This document shows positions 32,941 through 37,386 of a stretch of DNA of 37,386 bases, piece by piece. The stretch is from positions 96,074 through 133,459 of the forward strand of contig NZ_JAEMNU010000079.1 of the NCBI RefSeq assembly GCF_016461825.1. Direction: 5' to 3'. Position 1 is the first letter of the stretch. Every line of letters starts with the position of its first letter. This DNA is from Rugamonas violacea (lineage in GTDB: Bacteria > Pseudomonadota > Gammaproteobacteria > Burkholderiales > Burkholderiaceae_D). The notes under the pieces were generated by a model. That model did not search any database and was not told the origin of the DNA. It saw only the letters and a list, made by a program, of their open reading frames with translations. Made by a program: the position numbers and the translations under genes.

Positions 32941-33489
32941 ATGAAAAAAATCGTCCTCGCCTCCCTGCTCGGCGTGTCCCTCGCCGCCGGCGCCGCCACC
33001 CTGCTCAAGGCCGACCCGGCCAAGACCAGCGTGTCGGCCGTGTTCAAGCAAATGAACGTGCCGGTCGAATCGAAGTTCAAGAAATACACCGTCGCCATCG
33101 ACTACAACGCCGCCACGCCGGACGCCGCCAAGGCCAGCGTCGAGATCGACACCGCCAGCCTCGACCTAGGCGACGCCGACATGAACAAGGAAGTGGCGAA
33201 GAAGGACTGGTTCAACTCGGCCGCCTTCCCCAAGGCCACCTTCGTCTCGAGCAGCATCAAGAGCGCCGGCGCCGGCAAGCTCAACGTGACGGGCAAGCTG
33301 ACCATCAAGGGCAAGAGCGCCGACGTCAGCTTCCCGCTGAGCGTCAAGGCCGACGGCGCCAAGCAAGTGTTCGAAGGCGCGCTGCCGATCAAACGCCTGA
33401 CCTTCAACGTCGGCGAAGGCGAATGGAAGGACACCGGCATGGTCGCCGACGAGGTGACGATCAAGTTCCACGTCGTCGCCGGCCAGTAA
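32941..33489 (+). CDS. YceI family periplasmic protein, divergent copy
   Basis: Encodes 182 residues. A signal peptide (about residues 1-19, ending AGA) precedes a YceI-like lipocalin barrel: [52 protein letters not shown] and [19 protein letters not shown]. The N-terminal hallmark IDPxHTxxxFxxxH of the family is replaced by [15 protein letters not shown], so it lacks the usual His pair. YceI proteins bind isoprenoid/quinone-like molecules in the periplasm. It is the middle gene of the cytochrome b561 operon. Confidence 0.93.
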   Translation: MKKIVLASLLGVSLAAGAATLLKADPAKTSVSAVFKQMNVPVESKFKKYTVAIDYNAATPDAAKASVEIDTASLDLGDADMNKEVAKKDWFNSAAFPKATFVSSSIKSAGAGKLNVTGKLTIKGKSADVSFPLSVKADGAKQVFEGALPIKRLTFNVGEGEWKDTGMVADEVTIKFHVVAGQ

Positions 33490-33569
33490 GATTCGACAAC
33501 AAGCCAGCAGCAAGCCAGCAAAAAAAACAGGCAACATCCACCGCAACCTGTAACGACAACGGAGACACG

Positions 33570-34136
33570 ATGCAATTCAAATTCCTCAGCGCCGCCCTGC
33601 TCGCCGTATGCGCCGGCTCGGCCATCGCCGACACCTACACCATCGACCCCAGCCACACCTACCCGAGCTTCGAGGCCGACCACATGGGCCTGTCCGTCTG
33701 GCGCGGCAAGTTCGACAAGACCAGCGGCACCGTCTCGCTCGACCGCGCCGCCAAGACCGGCACGCTCGACATCAGCATCGACGCCGCCTCGATCGACTTC
33801 GGCTTCGACAAGATGAACAGCCACGCCAGGTCGGCCGAGATGTTCAACGTCGAGAAGTTCCCCACCGTCAGCTACAAGAGCAAGTCGCTCAAGTTCGACG
33901 GCGACAAGCTGGTCGCCGTCGACGGCGAGCTGACCATGCTGGGCGTGACCAAGCCGGTGACGCTGACCGTCAACAAGTTCAAGTGCATCATCCACCCGCG
34001 CCTGAAGCGCGAAGTGTGCGGCGCCAACGCCATCGCCGAGTTCAAGCGCACCGACTTCGGCCTGAACTACGCCACCCCGGCCTTCGCCCCCGAGGTCAAG
34101 CTGGCCATCCAGGTCGAAGCGATCAAGACCGAGTAA
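33570..34136 (+). CDS. YceI family periplasmic protein, canonical copy
   Basis: Encodes 188 residues. A signal peptide (residues 1 to about 20, ending SAIA) is followed by the full family opening [20 protein letters not shown]. Later motifs are [25 protein letters not shown] and [14 protein letters not shown]. Two cysteines ([12 protein letters not shown]) may form a disulfide. It should bind a lipid or quinone tail and may serve with the adjacent cytochrome b561. The ATG at 33570 follows GGAGACACG. It is the last gene before a strong terminator. Confidence 0.95.
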   Translation: MQFKFLSAALLAVCAGSAIADTYTIDPSHTYPSFEADHMGLSVWRGKFDKTSGTVSLDRAAKTGTLDISIDAASIDFGFDKMNSHARSAEMFNVEKFPTVSYKSKSLKFDGDKLVAVDGELTMLGVTKPVTLTVNKFKCIIHPRLKREVCGANAIAEFKRTDFGLNYATPAFAPEVKLAIQVEAIKTE

Positions 34137-34170
34137 GTCCGCGTCAGCCGGCACGCGTCAACGCAAGCCC

Positions 34171-34217
34171 CCGCCCCCGCCGTCCGGCCCACCGGATCGC
34201 GGGGGCGGTTTTCTTTT
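34171..34217 (+). terminator. Rho-independent terminator after the YceI gene
   Basis: Arms CCGCCCCCGC (34171-34180) and GCGGGGGCGG (34199-34208) form a perfect 10-bp stem followed by TTTTCTTTT. It would end the cytochrome b561-YceI-YceI transcript. Confidence 0.92.
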
Positions 34218-34311
34218 CCAGTCCGAGTTTTAAGCCGCCGCAATAGACCTACCTATGACTTCGCTAGCATGCACTGAATGGCATGCGCTAGGACAAAAGC
34301 AGGTTGCCATC

Positions 34312-34330
34312 TATATCTAACTTGGATATA
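34312..34330. promoter_or_regulatory. Candidate HigA operator overlapping the toxin start region
   Basis: tatatc (34312-34317) and gatata (34325-34330) form an inverted repeat with a seven-base spacer, ending six bases before the toxin ATG. Palindromes at this place are typical binding sites for HigA-type antitoxins that repress their own operon. No Shine-Dalgarno sequence is visible between it and the ATG. Confidence 0.55.
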
Positions 34331-34335
34331 TTTGT

Positions 34336-34683
34336 ATGCAAGCGACCTTTTGGGAATTGCCCGCTTTTGCGCGATATCGGGAACAATATCTGGACGACGA
34401 TGAATATCGCGCGCTCCAGAATGAGCTCATGCGGCATCCCGAGGCAGGCGATGTCATTCCAAGTACTGGTGGCTTGCGCAAGCTGCGCTTTGGCGATTCC
34501 AACCGGCAAAAAGGCAAGCGCGGTGGTCTGCGCGTCATTTATTTCTGGCGGACCTCAAACGAACAGATCTGGCTTTTCTCGATCTACAGCAAGGCGGATG
34601 CCACCGATTTGACCGACGAGCAACGCAAGATATTTCGTGAGCGCTTACAACGTGAGCTGAAGGCCAGGAGCCAAGAAAAATGA
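34336..34683 (+). CDS. HigB/RelE-type toxin
   Basis: Encodes 115 residues. It has the RelE-superfamily pattern: an N-terminal FARYREQYLDDDEYRALQ helix region, GGLRKLRFGDSNRQKGKRGGLRVIYFW and IWLFSIYSKADATDLT. This is typical of the HigB-2/StbE-like ribosome-dependent mRNA interferases. The stop overlaps the antitoxin start as ATGA. Toxin-before-antitoxin order fits HigBA. Base composition is less GC-rich than the genes around it, suggesting acquisition. No ribosome-binding site is seen upstream, so expression is probably low. Confidence 0.92.
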   Translation: MQATFWELPAFARYREQYLDDDEYRALQNELMRHPEAGDVIPSTGGLRKLRFGDSNRQKGKRGGLRVIYFWRTSNEQIWLFSIYSKADATDLTDEQRKIFRERLQRELKARSQEK

Positions 34684-34994
34684 GCAAACGCAATCTATTC
34701 GAGGAGCTGATGGAGGGCGTCGACGCCCTCCAAGCCGAGCGGGAAGGCAAGCTCACGCTCAAGAAGACCACCTTGGCATTCGCCCCCATGCCGAAAATGA
34801 GCGCTGCCGAGGTGGCGCAGTTGCGCAACCGGCTCAACTTGTCACAGCAAGTCTTTGCGCGCCGTTTGCGCACCGAAGCCAGAACTATCGCCAACTGGGA
34901 ACAAGGTGTCTCGACGCCGAATGCCCAAGCCTCCATACTTCTCAGACTGGTCAGCAAGTACCCCGACTTGCTCGACGAGATAGCCCTGCTCTGA
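34680..34994 (+). CDS. HigA-type antitoxin with XRE helix-turn-helix
   Basis: Encodes 104 residues. The C-terminal half (about 40-95) is an XRE domain: AEVAQLRNRLNLSQQVFARR and ARTIANWEQGVSTPNAQA. The N-terminal part (FEELMEGVDALQAEREGK) is the segment that binds and masks the toxin. The start overlaps the toxin stop by four bases. It probably represses the operon through the palindrome at 34312-34330. Confidence 0.93.
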   Translation: MSKRNLFEELMEGVDALQAEREGKLTLKKTTLAFAPMPKMSAAEVAQLRNRLNLSQQVFARRLRTEARTIANWEQGVSTPNAQASILLRLVSKYPDLLDEIALL

Positions 34995-35136
34995 ATGCCC
35001 CCCCTCACGCCGACGTAACATTGCCATTTCACCCAGCAAAATCCGATTGACGAATACGTCAACCGTGGGGATACTCTCGGTCGCTGCGCCGTGCCGTGTC
35101 ACGGCGGGCATTTCCATTGCCCAAGACCAACACACC

Positions 35137-37290
35137 ATGAAAAAATCCCTGATCGCGCTCGCCATCCTGAGCACCGCCGCCCACGCCGACGAAGGCATGT
35201 GGATGCCGCAACAACTGCCGCAAGTGGCCAAGCAACTCAAGGCCGCCGGCCTCAAGCTCGACCCCGCCACCCTGACCAAGCTGACCGAGTTCCCGATGGG
35301 CGCCATCGTCAGCCTGGGCGGCTGCTCGGCCTCCTTCGTCTCGCCGCAGGGCCTGGTGGCCACCAACCACCACTGCGTCTACAACAGCGTGGCGCACAAC
35401 TCGACGCCCGAGCGCGATCTGCTGGCCAACGGTTTCCTGGCCCACAACCTGGACGAGGAACTGCCGGCCGCGCCGGGCAGCCGCATCTACGTCACCAAGG
35501 CCGTCACCAACGTCAGCGCCAAGATCATCGGCGCCGACGTCGCCAAGCTGAGCGGCAAGAAGCGCAGCGACGCGATCGAACACAACCAGAAAAAGATGGT
35601 CGCCGACTGCGAGCAGGACGCCGGCCATCGCTGCACCGTGTCGGCCTACTACGGCGGCCTGGAGTTCTACCTGATCAAGCAATTGGAAATCCGCGACGTG
35701 CGCCTGGTGCACGCGCCACCGGCCGGCGTCGGCAAGTTCGGCGGCGACACCGACAACTGGATGTGGCCGCGCCACACCGGCGACTACGGCTTCTACCGCG
35801 CCTACGTCAGCAAGGACGGCAAGGCCGCCGACTTCAGCAAGGACAACGTGCCCTACCTGCCGCAACACGTGCTCAAGCTGGCCAAGGAAGGCGTCAAGGA
35901 AGGCGACTTCGTCATGGCGCTGGGCTACCCCGGCCGCACCAACCGTCACCGCCTGCCGTCCGAGGTGGCCTTCACCTTCGGCTGGAACTACCCGGCCTAT
36001 GTCAAGATCTCCGGCGAGAACCTGGCGATCATCGCCCGCGAAACGGCCGACAACAAGGACACGGCGCTGAAATACGCCGGCCAGGTCGCCAGCACCAACA
36101 ACTATTACAAAAACCGCCAGGGCATGCTCGATTCCTACGCCGGCAGCGACATCCTGGCGCGCAAAACGGCCCAGCATGAAGAGCTCAAGGCCTGGGTCAA
36201 CGGCAACGCCGCGCGCAAGGCCGAGTACGCCGCCGACATCGAGCACATCGAGCAATTGATCGCCCAGCGCGACAGCGACACCAAGCGCGACTTCTTCCTC
36301 GGCTACAGCAAGCCGCGCCTGCTCAACACCGCGCGCGCCCTGTACCGCCTGGCCAACGAGACGGCCAAGCCGGACGCCGAGCGCAAGGCCGGCTTCCAGG
36401 AACGCGACCTGCCGCGCATCAAGGCCGGCGTCGCCGCGCTGGTGCGCAACTACGACGAGAAGGTCGACCGGGCGCTGGTCATGCACGCGCTGAGCCAGTA
36501 CGCCGCCCAGCCCAAGGCCCAGCGCAACGCCGCCTTCGACGCCGTCGTCGGCATCCAGGACGGCATGGGCGCCGAGCAGCTGAAAACCGCGCTGAACGCG
36601 CTGTACGCCGGCAGCAAGCTGGGCGACAAGGCCGAGCGCGCCGCCTGGCTGGAACGCAAGCCGGCCGACTTCCTGGCCAGCGGCGACAGCTTCATCAAGG
36701 CCGCCGTCGCCATGTCGCCGGCCGACCTGAAGGAAGAGGCCGATGACGAGGAACTGGGCGGCAACATCCAGCAAGCCTACGCCAACTACATGAAGGCCAA
36801 GATCGCCTTCATGAACAGCCGTGGCCAGGCCGTCTACCCGGACGCCAACGGCACCCTGCGCGTCACCTTCGGCAACATCGCCGGCCGCGACCACGGCGCC
36901 GACGGCACCGCCTGGACCGCCTTCACCACCGTCAACGGCGTGCTGGCCAAGGCCACCGGCAAGGGCGAGTTCAACGCCCCGGCGGCGCAACTGGCGGCGA
37001 TCAAGGCCAAGGACTTCGGCAAGTATGTCGACACCAAGCTGAAGACCGTGCCGGTCGACTTCCTGGCCACGCTCGACATCACCGGCGGCAACTCCGGTTC
37101 GGCCGCGCTGAACGCCAAGGGCGAGTTCATCGGCCTGGCCTTCGACGGCACGCTCGATTCGATCATCTCGGATTGGGACTACAACAAGGCCAACACGCGC
37201 GACATCCAGGTCGACCTGCGCTACATGCTGTGGAACATGAAACACGTCGACCACGCCGACAACCTGCTCAAGGAGATGGGCGCCAACTAA
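35137..37290 (+). CDS. S46 family dipeptidyl-peptidase (DPP7-like)
   Basis: Encodes 717 residues, the usual size. A signal peptide (residues 1 to about 17, ending AHA) is followed by a chymotrypsin-fold peptidase split by a large helical domain. The triad is His79 (or 78) in VATNHHCVYN, Asp216 in WPRHTGDYGF and Ser653 in TGGNSGSAAL. These enzymes remove dipeptides from peptide N-termini in the periplasm. The residue that separates the DPP7 type (Gly) from DPP11 (Arg) is Gly671 in LAFDGTL, so DPP7-like specificity for hydrophobic residues is predicted from family knowledge. The ATG at 35137 starts the signal peptide. A terminator follows. Confidence 0.95.
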   Translation: MKKSLIALAILSTAAHADEGMWMPQQLPQVAKQLKAAGLKLDPATLTKLTEFPMGAIVSLGGCSASFVSPQGLVATNHHCVYNSVAHNSTPERDLLANGFLAHNLDEELPAAPGSRIYVTKAVTNVSAKIIGADVAKLSGKKRSDAIEHNQKKMVADCEQDAGHRCTVSAYYGGLEFYLIKQLEIRDVRLVHAPPAGVGKFGGDTDNWMWPRHTGDYGFYRAYVSKDGKAADFSKDNVPYLPQHVLKLAKEGVKEGDFVMALGYPGRTNRHRLPSEVAFTFGWNYPAYVKISGENLAIIARETADNKDTALKYAGQVASTNNYYKNRQGMLDSYAGSDILARKTAQHEELKAWVNGNAARKAEYAADIEHIEQLIAQRDSDTKRDFFLGYSKPRLLNTARALYRLANETAKPDAERKAGFQERDLPRIKAGVAALVRNYDEKVDRALVMHALSQYAAQPKAQRNAAFDAVVGIQDGMGAEQLKTALNALYAGSKLGDKAERAAWLERKPADFLASGDSFIKAAVAMSPADLKEEADDEELGGNIQQAYANYMKAKIAFMNSRGQAVYPDANGTLRVTFGNIAGRDHGADGTAWTAFTTVNGVLAKATGKGEFNAPAAQLAAIKAKDFGKYVDTKLKTVPVDFLATLDITGGNSGSAALNAKGEFIGLAFDGTLDSIISDWDYNKANTRDIQVDLRYMLWNMKHVDHADNLLKEMGAN

Positions 37291-37311
37291 GCGGCCGCCT
37301 CGCCCGACAGC

Positions 37312-37345
37312 AACCACGCCCCGGCAACGCGGCGTGGTTTTTTTT
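37312..37345 (+). terminator. Rho-independent terminator after the S46 peptidase
   Basis: Arms aaccacgcc (37312-37320) and ggcgtggtt (37331-37339) followed by a T run to about 37345. Confidence 0.92.
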
Positions 37346-37386
37346 CGGGGCAAGCTCAAGGCGCCGGGAACGCCGGCCAAGCCCAC

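Noticed and set aside
35059..37386. 775-residue minus-strand open frame opposite the S46 peptidase
   Set aside because: It is Val/Gly/Leu-rich, has no motif, and lies entirely over a gene with a full catalytic triad; shadow of GC-rich codon bias.

Overview
The window is high-G+C DNA (by eye) with tightly packed genes. It looks like a chromosomal segment of a beta-proteobacterium of the Oxalobacteraceae type (Massilia / Duganella / Janthinobacterium-like). This is inferred from gene content only: three-gene pyridine-nucleotide transhydrogenase, nudJ-mnmA pair, PEP-CTERM exported protein, Fiu/PiuC iron system, a TonB-receptor sugar locus, and a GGGGTCGGACCC palindrome. No rRNA, tRNA, CRISPR array, transposase or prophage gene was seen.

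Layout. 81-1394 (-): uncharacterised membrane-anchored exported protein. 1647-4554 (-): pntAA-pntAB-pntB. 4925-6534 (+): Nudix hydrolase and mnmA. 6643-7923 (-): single-domain receiver lacking its phospho-Asp, then a 5'-3' exonuclease/flap nuclease. 8011-9606 (-): a Schlafen/AlbA_2-type ATP-binding regulator with a 33-bp tandem repeat. 9808-11418 (+): FMN-binding glutamate-synthase-like protein. 11438-13110: a small accessory patch (Gly-rich lipoprotein, VapBC-like pair) bounded by the real and a decayed second copy of the 3' end of the glutamate-synthase-like gene. 13317-13868 (+): PEP-CTERM protein.

14016-21859 is an iron-homeostasis island: feoA-feoB plus a Cys-rich small membrane protein (-), then bfd, tonB and a Fiu-type catecholate receptor (+), piuC (-) and bacterioferritin (+), with several Fur-box-like sites in the intergenic regions. 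The genes cover ferrous import, ferric-siderophore import and its energisation, siderophore-linked dioxygenase, storage and release of iron.

21926-29067 (-) is a sugar-utilisation locus with the composition of the Xanthomonas sux locus: LacI regulator, TonB-dependent receptor, GH13_4 amylosucrase-like enzyme and MFS symporter. Two copies of an 18-bp ATTGCAAT-type palindrome lie between the regulator and the receptor, and both intercistronic gaps downstream carry strong hairpins. The simplest reading is sucrose uptake across the outer membrane, transport across the inner membrane and cleavage of the glucosidic bond, under LacI repression.

29127-30372 (-): glutathione S-transferase and a small lipoprotein. 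30640-32016 (+): purB, followed by a REP/BIME-like repeat. 32389-34136 (+): cytochrome b561 and two YceI proteins, closed by a strong terminator. 34336-34994 (+): HigBA-type toxin-antitoxin pair with a palindromic operator candidate. 35137-37290 (+): S46 dipeptidyl-peptidase with its own terminator.

I did not find a clearly new defence or mobile system. The most unusual items are the decayed gene end at 13022-13110, the repeat-bearing AlbA_2 protein, the pseudo-receiver, the regulated sux-like locus with paired operators, and the Cys-rich/poly-Ser protein behind feoB.
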